DNA of 64,000 bases. It comes from SAR202 cluster bacterium (lineage in GTDB: Bacteria; Chloroflexota; Dehalococcoidia; Lucifugimonadales; GCA-2719675). The position numbers and the translations under genes are program-made. The stretch lies in assembly GCA_009392295.1 (NCBI GenBank), contig VFGW01000006.1:62001-126000 (forward strand), read 5' to 3'. Each line of letters opens with the position of its first letter. Positions within the stretch are counted from its first letter, which is position 1. Under the pieces are notes generated by a model. That model was not told where the DNA came from, did no database searches, and saw nothing but the letters and a program-made list of their open reading frames with translations. Shown piece by piece: positions 17,631 to 26,966 of this stretch.

Positions 17631-18425
17631 TTATTTTTCTAACATTTTACGTAATTCACCACAGTTATCTTTTGCAAACTGATAAAGAATATGCCAATCA
17701 GTTCCCATAGCAAAATGCTTTACCCCCATCTCCATCCATGGAATAGCAGCTTCAGGAGAACCAATTGCTACTCTAGGATGAACTCCCATCTTCAATGCCG
17801 TTTTATAAGTGTATTCTATAGCTTCTTTCACCTCTGGATCTCCTTTTTCAAAAGCCCTAGGTTTACCTAAACTCAAGGAATAATCATTAGCTCCAAAAGT
17901 AACCATATCTATACCACCTAAACTTAAAATATCTTCTAAATTTTCAACTGCCTCACGTTTCTCAATCATTAATGCAATTACACAGTCGTCTAAAACTTTA
18001 ACATACTCATCAGTCCCACCTTCTAGTCCATAACTTGAAAATCTTCGATCAGCAGCTCCAAATCTTCCTCCAGATTGAGGAGTATCAGCTCTTACTGCAG
18101 AAATACAAGCTTTTGCATCTTCAACAGTTCTTGTATCAGAAAACAAAATGTTCTGAATTCCAGACCCAATAGCCCTTTGAGCAACAAAAGCTTTATTTTC
18201 AATATCAACTTTAATCATTGAAGAAATCCCATTCAATTCTGTTGCTCTAGCAAAATTATCAAAATCATATAAATCATATGGCCAATATTCTGCTAATACC
18301 TCTATATAATCTACAGTACCAGTTTTCCCAATTATTTCAGCTAAATCAGGACTAGGTGAACTAATATGCATAGCTAAACTAGGTTTATCCTCATTAAGTA
18401 ATTGTCTTAAACGATTAGATCTCAA
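17631..18425 (-). CDS. HpcH/HpaI-family aldolase/citrate-lyase-like
   Basis: The 264-residue barrel has the family's start (LAMHISSPSPDLAEIIGKTG), the acidic strand VDYIEVLAEY, ALMIEKREAVENLEDIL (metal-binding Glu region) and GGIDMVTFGANDYSLSLG with the C-terminal metal Asp. Family members cleave 4-hydroxy-2-oxo acids to pyruvate and an aldehyde with a divalent metal. In the neighbourhood of an SDR and NIPSNAP it is likely part of a catabolic pathway for a keto-deoxy sugar acid or aromatic-derived acid. The usual active-site Arg and His are less clear than in HpaI itself, so the reaction is not certain. Confidence 0.8.
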   Translation of the reverse strand: MRSNRLRQLLNEDKPSLAMHISSPSPDLAEIIGKTGTVDYIEVLAEYWPYDLYDFDNFARATELNGISSMIKVDIENKAFVAQRAIGSGIQNILFSDTRTVEDAKACISAVRADTPQSGGRFGAADRRFSSYGLEGGTDEYVKVLDDCVIALMIEKREAVENLEDILSLGGIDMVTFGANDYSLSLGKPRAFEKGDPEVKEAIEYTYKTALKMGVHPRVAIGSPEAAIPWMEMGVKHFAMGTDWHILYQFAKDNCGELRKMLEK

Positions 18426-18468
18426 AATACACCTCCAATTAAAAAAGTTTATAAAAAATTAATTTAAA

Positions 18469-19209
18469 CTAATAAGTGGCTCTACCTCCACTTATATCAA
18501 ACACAGCACCAGTACTTGCTGAACATTCTTTAGAAGATAACCAAGAAACAATACTCGCTACTTCTGAAATTTCAACAGTTCTTTTCATTGGTATTTTTTC
18601 AACCATGTAATCAAGAACTTCCTCTGTAACTTGCTCTAGAAGTTTAGTCTTAACTACTGCAGGAGTCACACAATTAACTCTAATTCCAGTTTCTGCTAAC
18701 TCTTTACCTAGAGATTTTGTCAAACCAATAACTGCAGCTTTAGTTGAAGAATAGGGAGACATTTTAGGATTACCTTCTTTACCAGCAATCGAGGCAATGT
18801 TAATTATTCGACCATAATTTTTTTGAAGCATAATAGGAGTAACAACATTACACATTAAAAAAACAGATCTTAAATTAGCAAAATAAACACGATCCATTTC
18901 TTGAACAGAAGTTTCCCAAAGGTTATTAGGAGATCCTGTAATACCAACGTTATTCACTAAAATATCCACCTGTTGAAACTTTTCTTTGACTAGGTTCATC
19001 GAGTTTAAAACAGATTTTTCATTTGTAACATCAGTATCAAAAAAATACGCTTCAATACCTTGATTAATCAAATCTTCAGATGCCTTATCACCACCTTTAG
19101 AATCAAAATCAAAAATTATCACTTTACAACCATCAGCTCCTAAACGTTGAGCTATACCATTACCTATCCCTCTAGCTGCTCCAGTAATTATAGCAACTTG
19201 TTGATTCAT
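18469..19209 (-). CDS. Short-chain dehydrogenase/reductase (FabG-like)
   Basis: This is a classical SDR of 246 residues: the TGAARGIGNGIAQRL cofactor loop, NNVGITG, the Ser of NIASIAGKEG, the YSSTKAAV catalytic Tyr-x3-Lys and RVNCVTPAVVKT. An acidic residue after strand 2 (IIFDFD) suggests NAD rather than NADP. It probably oxidises a hydroxyl on the substrate of the neighbouring aldolase; a fatty-acid role is less likely because no fab genes are nearby. It lies 43 bp before the aldolase and 37 bp after the zinc-ribbon gene. Confidence 0.88.
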   Translation of the reverse strand: MNQQVAIITGAARGIGNGIAQRLGADGCKVIIFDFDSKGGDKASEDLINQGIEAYFFDTDVTNEKSVLNSMNLVKEKFQQVDILVNNVGITGSPNNLWETSVQEMDRVYFANLRSVFLMCNVVTPIMLQKNYGRIINIASIAGKEGNPKMSPYSSTKAAVIGLTKSLGKELAETGIRVNCVTPAVVKTKLLEQVTEEVLDYMVEKIPMKRTVEISEVASIVSWLSSKECSASTGAVFDISGGRATY

Positions 19210-19246
19210 ATATTATTCTCAAACAGAAATATATATTTACAATCTA

Positions 19247-19450
19247 TCATTTAGATACAGGTAACATTTCTATTCCACAACAAGATGGAGACTTTATTTT
19301 CCCACAACCTTTTGGGCATTGAGAAACTCCAACAACACTACCGTCAGGTTTAACCAAATCATTATGTTCAAGAGGTCCACCACATTTAGAACAAGATAAT
19401 CCAGTTACACCCATACCACAAGTTGAATCAGAACAGTTATATGACGCCAA
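19247..19450 (-). CDS. 67-aa cysteine-rich zinc-ribbon-like protein
   Basis: The protein contains CSDSTCGMGVTGLSCSKCGG near the N-terminus, then a second group QCPKGCGKIKSPSCCG; the CxxC pairs suggest one or two zinc ribbons. The start is TTG (read as Met), chosen because AAGGAG lies just upstream. It leads the SDR/aldolase/NIPSNAP operon. Similar short proteins are common in this group of bacteria, but I know of no assigned function. A redox or zinc-binding role is a guess. Confidence 0.65.
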   Translation of the reverse strand: MASYNCSDSTCGMGVTGLSCSKCGGPLEHNDLVKPDGSVVGVSQCPKGCGKIKSPSCCGIEMLPVSK

Positions 19451-19635
19451 TTTAAACTCCTTAAAAAATATTTTCTAAATTGTACAATTTTGTTCGAAAT
19501 ATTCCACAAAATTTTACTAACAATTACGATATTAACATATCAATTCATTATCATCATTTGAATAGTTAAAATAATTATATAATTTCATGATTAAATTAAC
19601 CGAATATTTAAATCAATCAAACAAAAATTACTAGA

Positions 19636-19663
19636 TTGACAATTTTTTAAATAGTACTATCCT
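19636..19663 (+). promoter_or_regulatory. Promoter of addBA
   Basis: A perfect -35 TTGACA (19636-19641) and a -10 TATCCT (19658-19663) are 16 nt apart. Transcription would start near 19670, about 68 nt before the addB ATG. The rest of the 287-bp gap back to the zinc-ribbon gene is AT-rich without other recognised features. Confidence 0.5.
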
Positions 19664-19737
19664 GTAATTGCAATTTATCTCTAAAAGCAAAACATCGTTA
19701 AAATTAATTAGCTTTAGCCCAGCAAAAAAGTACAAAA

Positions 19738-22700
19738 ATGATTTTTCAAGACAAAAAAATTCTTTTTTCTACACCAAAAAATTGTATTGAAAATCTTTTG
19801 GCGAATATTAATTTTGTAGAAAACAAAGATGAAAAAATTACTTTAATAGTTCCTTCTAAAGAATTAGTAACTTCATTAACTGAAATAATTCCAAAAAAAG
19901 AAAAAACAAAAATTAATTTGCTTGAATTTAACCAGTTTGTGTCAGAAATTTCTTATGAATCTAACTCAAAAAATAAGTTGGGAACATTAACAAATTCACA
20001 ACATTATCATATGGTACAAAAAAGTATAAAAAATTCTAAATTAGATTCCTTAGATTTTAATGATAGTAATACCTTATTTGAAAACCTCAAAGAATCAATA
20101 GAAACATTCACAAATATTCCCAATCCTGCCCTTACAAAATTAAAGAATCAAAACTTAAATATTACCAATTATGCAATAAAAATTTTTGAAATATATCAAA
20201 AACTAAAAAGCCAATATATTGACTCAAATCAACTATTAGTAAAAGCGATTTCAGAAATCCAATCAAATAACATCAAATTACACAACAAAATTGGGCATAT
20301 TATTTTTTTCCTTGATAGGTACCATTTGGAAAATGAAATTAAATTTATTTCTTTAATTCTTAAAAATTTTCCCAGCAATTTATTAGTAATCACTCAAAAT
20401 CAAAAATCTATTGATAATTTGACAAAAAAATACTCATTGAATCCTGCGGAAATTCAAATTGATCACATAAAAAATAAAATAACAACCAATTACGAAATAG
20501 TAATAGCTAAAAACCAAATTGAAGAAGTAAAACAAGCAATTAGAAAAATTTTATTTGCTGTTAACAATGGCACAAAATTATCTGAAATTGCATTGATATT
20601 TGATGAGGAATTTCCATATTTAGATATAATCAAAACTCAACTAAATTCAGCTAAAATACCATATACTGGACACATAGAAAATAAATTGTTGAATACTGGG
20701 CCTGGGCAAGTATTAATAGGGCTTTTAGAAATCATCGAATCAGGAATTTCATATGAAAAATTTTCAAATTGGATTAGTAACTCACCAGTAAATATATTTT
20801 ATAAAAATTCCGATCCAAATGAATGGAATGAAATATCAAAAAAGATCGGAATTGAATCCAACTTTAATACTTGGAAAAATAAATTATACTCATACGTGGA
20901 TCAAACTAAAAATTCTGCCCCAAGTAGCTGTCAGAAAGCATTACAACTAATCAAATTTCTTGAACATTTGAAAAATGACATTGATTCTATCCCTAAGTAC
21001 AATTTCAAAAATAAAGATATAGATTTAATATCTTTATTTTTCAATAAATATTTAGACAAAACAAAAATCCCAAACATTGAAAAAGATTCATACTCAGAAA
21101 TCCAAAACAGAATTTTAGAGATCAAAAAAATTGAAAAACTTCAAGTACACTTCCTTGAAATAAAAAAAATCATTCTAAATAATTTAAATGAAAAAATTTC
21201 TTCAACAAACATAAATCAAAAAGGGATTTTTATTTCATCCATTAAAAATATTATCGGAATGCATTTTGAATATATACATGTTTTAGGATTATCTGAAGAA
21301 AAATTTCTTCAACAAAAACAAGAAAATCCATTTATTTCAGATTTTTCGAAAATAATTTGTGGAGGCAAAACAGTTGGATTACCAACAAATTCAGAAATAC
21401 ATCAAATTAAAAAAACAGACTTTGAAATAATTTCATCCATTCCTCAAAAACTGATACTTTCATATCCAAAAAATGACATAGAAAATCATGAAATATTATC
21501 TCCGTCAATCTTACTGAAAAATATCGCTAAATCAATAGATCATGAGTGCTTTTCAAATTCACAAAAACTAAATCCTAATAATAAAAATTGGTTACAAATA
21601 ATTGATTCAAAACAATCAGGTTTAAATTTTGGTCAACAAACATGCTTCATTAATAAGAATGAATTGGAAGAATATATTTTATTAGAAGCAAAAAAATATA
21701 AAATACCCTTCCAAAAAATCCCATTTTTATACAAATCTGAAAGTTTAAAAAATTACTTATTAATGAGTAAATCAATTGAATCTCCTAAATTTGGTCAATG
21801 GGATGGAAAAATAAATTTTTCAAATATAATTAGTAAAAGAACAAAAATAGAATCATATGCAAAATGTCCTTACCAGTATTTCCTAAATGAATTAATTAAA
21901 ATTCAACCGAAAAATTCTGATGAGGAAACGTTGTTTATAGATCCAAAAGAAAAAGGATCTTTACAACATAAGATTTTAGAGCAATTTTTCAAAACTGTTC
22001 TTTCTGAAAATACACAACCTCAAATCAATGAAAAATGGAACCAAAAACATCAAGAGGTTCTAACAAAAATTATAGAAAAAAATTTCTCACTCTGGGAAGA
22101 AGAAGGTAAGACGGGTAAAAAAATCTTCTGGGATTTTACAAAAACTGAAATTCGTTCCACATTAGCAACTTTTCTTAGAGAAGAAAAAAAATTAAGAGAA
22201 AAATTCCAGGTAAAATTATTCGATTCTGAAAAAAGTTTTGGTGTCGAAGAAAATCTTTCTGACAAAAAATCTTCATGGAACTCCGCAAATATGGAAGTTG
22301 AAAATTCAAAAAAAACTTTAGATTTCAGAGGATTTATTGATCTGATTTACTTGTCTGCAGATTTAAAAACCGCCCTAATATTAGATATTAAAACTGGGAA
22401 GTCAATTACATACAACAAAATCAAAAACAATCCCATTGATGGTGGTCAAAATTTACAACTTCCAGTATATTCACTAGCAGTTTCTCAAAATCTAAATCAA
22501 ATCAATTCAATTTTATCTTCTTATTGGGTCGCAACATTCGAAGGTGGTTTCAAACTTTACCCTGAAATACCAATTAAATGGACCGAAATTCAAGAAGAAT
22601 TTTCAAAAATTCTAGAAATTTTATACAAATCTAATTTAAATGGATTATTTCCAGCAAATCCAGGTAAATATGATTCATTTAATAAAAAAGGATTAAATTG

Positions 22701-22821
22701 TAATTTCTGTGATTTTGATCAAATTTGCAGTGAAAATAGAATAGACTTGTGGGAACGAAAAAGTAAATCAGACCCTGCTTTAAAAGAATTTATAAATATT
22801 AATACAAACATTCCGGAGTAA
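19738..22821 (+). CDS. addB: AddB-type ATP-dependent nuclease subunit (PD-(D/E)XK, Fe-S cluster)
   Basis: The 1027-residue protein is the nuclease partner of a RecBCD-like AddAB complex that processes double-strand breaks. The N-terminal two thirds is a decayed helicase-like fold with no obvious Walker A. The C-terminal domain has TKIESYAKCPYQYFLNEL (first cluster Cys), EKGSLQHKILEQFF, the nuclease motif LDFRGFIDLIY...LILDIKTGKS, and CNFCDFDQIC supplying the remaining Cys residues of the 4Fe-4S staple seen in AddB. It is slightly shorter than Firmicute AddB (~1150). addA starts 5 bp after its stop. Confidence 0.86.
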   Translation: MIFQDKKILFSTPKNCIENLLANINFVENKDEKITLIVPSKELVTSLTEIIPKKEKTKINLLEFNQFVSEISYESNSKNKLGTLTNSQHYHMVQKSIKNSKLDSLDFNDSNTLFENLKESIETFTNIPNPALTKLKNQNLNITNYAIKIFEIYQKLKSQYIDSNQLLVKAISEIQSNNIKLHNKIGHIIFFLDRYHLENEIKFISLILKNFPSNLLVITQNQKSIDNLTKKYSLNPAEIQIDHIKNKITTNYEIVIAKNQIEEVKQAIRKILFAVNNGTKLSEIALIFDEEFPYLDIIKTQLNSAKIPYTGHIENKLLNTGPGQVLIGLLEIIESGISYEKFSNWISNSPVNIFYKNSDPNEWNEISKKIGIESNFNTWKNKLYSYVDQTKNSAPSSCQKALQLIKFLEHLKNDIDSIPKYNFKNKDIDLISLFFNKYLDKTKIPNIEKDSYSEIQNRILEIKKIEKLQVHFLEIKKIILNNLNEKISSTNINQKGIFISSIKNIIGMHFEYIHVLGLSEEKFLQQKQENPFISDFSKIICGGKTVGLPTNSEIHQIKKTDFEIISSIPQKLILSYPKNDIENHEILSPSILLKNIAKSIDHECFSNSQKLNPNNKNWLQIIDSKQSGLNFGQQTCFINKNELEEYILLEAKKYKIPFQKIPFLYKSESLKNYLLMSKSIESPKFGQWDGKINFSNIISKRTKIESYAKCPYQYFLNELIKIQPKNSDEETLFIDPKEKGSLQHKILEQFFKTVLSENTQPQINEKWNQKHQEVLTKIIEKNFSLWEEEGKTGKKIFWDFTKTEIRSTLATFLREEKKLREKFQVKLFDSEKSFGVEENLSDKKSSWNSANMEVENSKKTLDFRGFIDLIYLSADLKTALILDIKTGKSITYNKIKNNPIDGGQNLQLPVYSLAVSQNLNQINSILSSYWVATFEGGFKLYPEIPIKWTEIQEEFSKILEILYKSNLNGLFPANPGKYDSFNKKGLNCNFCDFDQICSENRIDLWERKSKSDPALKEFININTNIPE

Positions 22822-22826
22822 ATCTG

Positions 22827-25580
22827 TTGAATTACAAAATAGATTCTGAATCTAGAATACAAATAAAAAACAACCTAAATACATCGTACTACGTTGAAGC
22901 TGGTGCAGGCACAGGTAAAACAACCGTTTTAGTTGACAGGATCGTATCATTAATTTTAAAAAACAAAACCCCAATAAATAAAATTGCAGCTATCACTTTT
23001 AATAAGTCTGCAGCAAAAAATATCAAAGATAAAATAAGAACTTCATTAGAATCTATTTTAATCAAAGAAGATATTTCCAATGAGGTCCAAAAAAATATAA
23101 CACAAGCACTTAACGGTCTAGAAACTTCATCTATCCAAACACTTCATAGTTTTGCTGACAAAATAATTCGACAATTCCCCATAGAATCTGGTGTTGCTCC
23201 AGGCTTTAAAATTTTGTCTGAATCAGAAAATAACAACCTCTTCGAAAAAAAATGGAACAATTGGATTTCTTCAAATCAAGAAAATATAAAATTTGAAAAA
23301 TCATTTAACTGGTTGATGTGTTTAAATGTTAATCCTAATAAAATCAAATCTATTGCAAAGATATTTTGGAATAATTTTGAAAATGTAGAAACATCTAAAT
23401 TTGAAAACAATATTAAAATTCCCCAAATCAACTTCGAGAAATTTAAAAAACTATGTAATAATCTAAAAAATCTTTCTGTCACCCTCTGTAATAATCCCGC
23501 TGACCCATTATTAGTCCATATTAACGATTTCACAGAAGAATTCGAAGAAGTTATATTTTCACTTAATGATTGGAATTTTGATAACTCAATCACCTTATAT
23601 AATCTATCTAAATTTTCGAAAAATATCACAGGCAATGATTGTTACAAATCTATTTCCACCAATAAGGGAAATAAGAAAAATTGGGATAAAGATCCTTATT
23701 CTCAACAAAATTCTAAAATTTTAGTGACCTCCATACTTTCTGAAATACAAAATGATATAGATGATTTTTTATTAAATTCTGGAAAATTTGCATTAACAGA
23801 TTTACTTGCCGAATTGAAAAAATTCTCCCTAATAGAAGCTCATAAAAGAAAACAAAGAGGAGAAATAACTCATGACGACTCATTGATATGGGCTAGGAAT
23901 CTAGTAAAAAATCATTACTCTGTTAGAAAACATTTTATTTTAAATTACGAAAATATTCTTATAGATGAATTTCAGGATACAGATCCAATACAAGCAGAAA
24001 TTGCAGCATTTATCTCCGAAAGCATAAGCAAAGAAAAAGCAGACAAATTGGAAACTGATTGGACTAAAATAAAACCTCAAAATGGAAAATTGTTTGCAGT
24101 AGGTGACCCTAAACAATCTATATATAAATTCAGAAAAGCTGATTCAAGCATTTCACAAATAATTCAACAAAATCTAACTGACAATACTATTTATTTAACA
24201 GAAAATTTTAGATCTACAAAATCAATCATCAAATTCGTAAATCAAATTTTCGAAAATTTATTTGAAGAATCAGAAACCCAACCTAAGTATGTAAATTTAA
24301 CTTATCCTAAAAAAAACGGTTCAAAAAAATTAAATTTTGGTAGTGTCCAGTTCTTCGGCGAATCCATAGAAGATAACAAAACAACAGATCAAATTAAAAA
24401 AGAAGAAGCGAAACAAATCAGTACAATAATTAATGATATTATTTCTAAAAAATCTAAAATTCGCGATGAACAAATTAATTCAGAAATACCCAAAAAAACT
24501 GTAACATATAATGACATTTGCATCCTAGTAGAAAAAAATGCAGACATACCAATCATAGAAAATGAATTGAATTATTTGGCCATACCTAATATCAATCAAA
24601 ATTCAGCAATTAATTATCAAGCACAAGAAATAAAAGACATCATTAATTGCCTTAAAGCAATAAATAATCCTTACGATAAAATTTCAATTATTGCAGCATT
24701 AAAATCTCCAGCATTCAGTTGTTCAGATGAAGATTTATTTCGACATGTTAAAGATAATAAAAGTTTCAATTACATAGAAAATCACCACAAAGGTTCATCC
24801 AAAATAGATGGATACTTAAAAATTTTAAATGAGTTCCATACTAAAAAAAATTACACTCCAACCACAGAAATAATCGAAGAATTTTTCACTTCTAGACACC
24901 TAAATTCGGCTGCTATACTGCATGAACATTCTGAAAATATTTTAAATCATTATGAATTCATTATGGCTACTGCTATTTCTTTGTCAAAAGATAATTATTT
25001 AACGATTATTGAATTAATAAATTATCTTGAAAAAGACCTAAATCAAAATAACAAAATCCCAAATAATGATTCGTCTAATACAGTAAAAATTATGACTTTC
25101 CATGGCGCAAAAGGATTAGAATTTCCAGTTGTGATTATGACAGGATTAGGTTTCATTTCGGAAGTTCCTTCAACAGAAAATAATGTTTTTTTCGATAAAA
25201 AAACTCAACAATTAGAAGTAAGAATTTCAAAAAACATACAAACATCTAACTTCGAAAATTTACTGCAAAAAGAAATGCAAAATACTTTAGAAGAAAAAAT
25301 CAGATTGCTTTATGTAAGTGCGACTAGAGCAAAAGATTTTCTAATAATAAGTCTATTTAAAAAAGGTCCCAGAACAAAATTGCTGTATCACTTATTTACA
25401 AATGCCGCCCAGAAACAAAATGTAGATTGGAATAAAATTGAGTTGACATCTTCAGCCCCTGGGAATTTAAATGGAATTCCTAGTCAAACAAAAAAGGTTG
25501 ATCAGGGATCTATTCTTCAAGAATTCGAAATGTTGGAAAAAAAACAGAAGCAACTACTTGAAAAATTAATTTCTGAATAA
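22827..25580 (+). CDS. addA: AddA-type UvrD/Rep helicase lacking the C-terminal nuclease domain
   Basis: This superfamily 1A helicase has the Walker A YYVEAGAGTGKTTVLVDRI, the DEXX box ILIDEFQDTDPIQ, motif III FAVGDPKQSIYKFRKAD, motif V VKIMTFHGAKGLEFPVVI and motif VI RLLYVSATRAKDFLII. AddA proteins are usually about 1200 residues and end in a second PD-(D/E)XK nuclease. Here the protein stops at 917, about 70 residues after motif VI, and only 8 bp separate its stop from the convergent DegT gene. The complex therefore probably carries a single nuclease, in AddB. Its start is TTG with GGAG upstream inside the addB end. Confidence 0.87.
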   Translation: MNYKIDSESRIQIKNNLNTSYYVEAGAGTGKTTVLVDRIVSLILKNKTPINKIAAITFNKSAAKNIKDKIRTSLESILIKEDISNEVQKNITQALNGLETSSIQTLHSFADKIIRQFPIESGVAPGFKILSESENNNLFEKKWNNWISSNQENIKFEKSFNWLMCLNVNPNKIKSIAKIFWNNFENVETSKFENNIKIPQINFEKFKKLCNNLKNLSVTLCNNPADPLLVHINDFTEEFEEVIFSLNDWNFDNSITLYNLSKFSKNITGNDCYKSISTNKGNKKNWDKDPYSQQNSKILVTSILSEIQNDIDDFLLNSGKFALTDLLAELKKFSLIEAHKRKQRGEITHDDSLIWARNLVKNHYSVRKHFILNYENILIDEFQDTDPIQAEIAAFISESISKEKADKLETDWTKIKPQNGKLFAVGDPKQSIYKFRKADSSISQIIQQNLTDNTIYLTENFRSTKSIIKFVNQIFENLFEESETQPKYVNLTYPKKNGSKKLNFGSVQFFGESIEDNKTTDQIKKEEAKQISTIINDIISKKSKIRDEQINSEIPKKTVTYNDICILVEKNADIPIIENELNYLAIPNINQNSAINYQAQEIKDIINCLKAINNPYDKISIIAALKSPAFSCSDEDLFRHVKDNKSFNYIENHHKGSSKIDGYLKILNEFHTKKNYTPTTEIIEEFFTSRHLNSAAILHEHSENILNHYEFIMATAISLSKDNYLTIIELINYLEKDLNQNNKIPNNDSSNTVKIMTFHGAKGLEFPVVIMTGLGFISEVPSTENNVFFDKKTQQLEVRISKNIQTSNFENLLQKEMQNTLEEKIRLLYVSATRAKDFLIISLFKKGPRTKLLYHLFTNAAQKQNVDWNKIELTSSAPGNLNGIPSQTKKVDQGSILQEFEMLEKKQKQLLEKLISE

Positions 25581-25588
25581 TTTAGCTT

Positions 25589-26938
25589 CTAAACTTTTGA
25601 AGCAAAATAATTAGAGACCTTTTTCATAGCGTTTGCAATATCCATAACGTCTGTTTCCGTATAAGAGTTTCTCAACAAAATACTACCTGTATTAGGTAAT
25701 TCTTTCTCAATTACAGGCAAATTAGTATTTTGATAATTTTTCAATCCGGAATCTATATCTGTATTGAAAGGATAAGAAGAATTTCCATAAGTTTTTCCTT
25801 CACTAAATAAAGGATATTTATAAAGTGCTTTCCCATCTAAATATGTGCCAAAACAATCAGGAATTCCTTCAGCCCTAACTGCCTTTGCAAACTCATCTGA
25901 AGTAATTCCTGATTGTTTTGAATTAACTCGATAAGGATAAACGTAATAAGAATGAATATCTCCAGTTCTAACGTATGGAGGTGTAAATCCAGGTAAATTT
26001 TCAACAGTCTCGCTCAATAACTCAGCCGATCTAATTCTAATTCTTGTAGCTTCATCCCATTTCTCATATTGAGCTAAACCGACAGCTGCTTCAAGATCAG
26101 TCATAGCATAAAATGCACCAAGAAAAGAACAATAGTTATTCCTTGGTGCAGTAGAAGTAGACCTTGGTGGAGGTGTGCTACCAAATGGAGAATCAACACC
26201 ATCCCTATTTTCTGTTTGCACAGAAACTCCTTTATTTACAAATCCGGTTGCTCTAGTAGCTAATTTTTCTGAATTAGTTAATAACATACCACCCTGTCCA
26301 GTTGAAAGTGTTTTTCCTCCAAGTGACCAAATTCCAATATCACCCAATGTTCCAACTAATTCTCCCTGATACTTAGCTAAATGTGCCTGTGAACAGTCTT
26401 CAATTATAGGGATATTATATTTCTCTTTTATTTTTAAAATCCTACCCATATCACAAGGATTTCCATATATATGTGTAGCTATAATAGCTACTGTTTTTTT
26501 AGTAATTTTTCTTTCAATATCATCAGGATCAATATTCATAGTTGCTGACTCAGAATCTGCAAAAACTGGAACACAATTTTGCAACATAATCCCTAAAACT
26601 CCACCTGTATCTGTAACTGGAGTAGTAATAACCTCACTACCAGGATCAGGGTCAATAGCAGCTATAGCAGCATGAATCGCACTTGTAGCCGAATTTGTAG
26701 GAACAGCATATTTCATTCCATGTCGTGTGGCAAAAATATCACAAAATTCTTTTACTTTATTCCTTGAACGCCAACCTTTTCCATTCAAATTATCAAAATC
26801 AAATTCTATTACCTCATCAATCACTTCAAGTAACTGATCTTTTTCATCTTGGCCAAAAACCCATCTTGGACCAAATGGGTGGTTTCTTAATTTTGGACCA
26901 CCATGAATCGCTAGTTTCTCGGAAAATTGACTCGCCAT
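25589..26938 (-). CDS. DegT/DnrJ/EryC1/StrS-family aminotransferase-like protein
   Basis: The 449-residue PLP enzyme begins KLAIHGGPKLRNHPFGPRW, a start typical of the AHBA-synthase/StrS branch. It has TNSATSAIHAAIAAI, the cofactor Asp region IIEDCSQAHLAKYQG and the PLP-lysine motif IWSLGGKTLSTGQGGM. Relatives transfer an amino group to a keto-sugar or to aminoshikimate-like rings. No sugar-nucleotide genes flank it; instead it is followed, 28 bp upstream on the same strand, by a CehA-like PHP protein, and the two may act together. The exact substrate is unknown. Confidence 0.82.
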   Translation of the reverse strand: MASQFSEKLAIHGGPKLRNHPFGPRWVFGQDEKDQLLEVIDEVIEFDFDNLNGKGWRSRNKVKEFCDIFATRHGMKYAVPTNSATSAIHAAIAAIDPDPGSEVITTPVTDTGGVLGIMLQNCVPVFADSESATMNIDPDDIERKITKKTVAIIATHIYGNPCDMGRILKIKEKYNIPIIEDCSQAHLAKYQGELVGTLGDIGIWSLGGKTLSTGQGGMLLTNSEKLATRATGFVNKGVSVQTENRDGVDSPFGSTPPPRSTSTAPRNNYCSFLGAFYAMTDLEAAVGLAQYEKWDEATRIRIRSAELLSETVENLPGFTPPYVRTGDIHSYYVYPYRVNSKQSGITSDEFAKAVRAEGIPDCFGTYLDGKALYKYPLFSEGKTYGNSSYPFNTDIDSGLKNYQNTNLPVIEKELPNTGSILLRNSYTETDVMDIANAMKKVSNYFASKV

Positions 26939-26966
26939 AACTACTCCATTTCATTTATTTGAAAAA

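Noticed and set aside
25581-25607. Bidirectional terminator between addA and the DegT gene
   Set aside because: Only a 5-bp GCTTC/GAAGC stem is present, without T-runs on either side; too weak to call.
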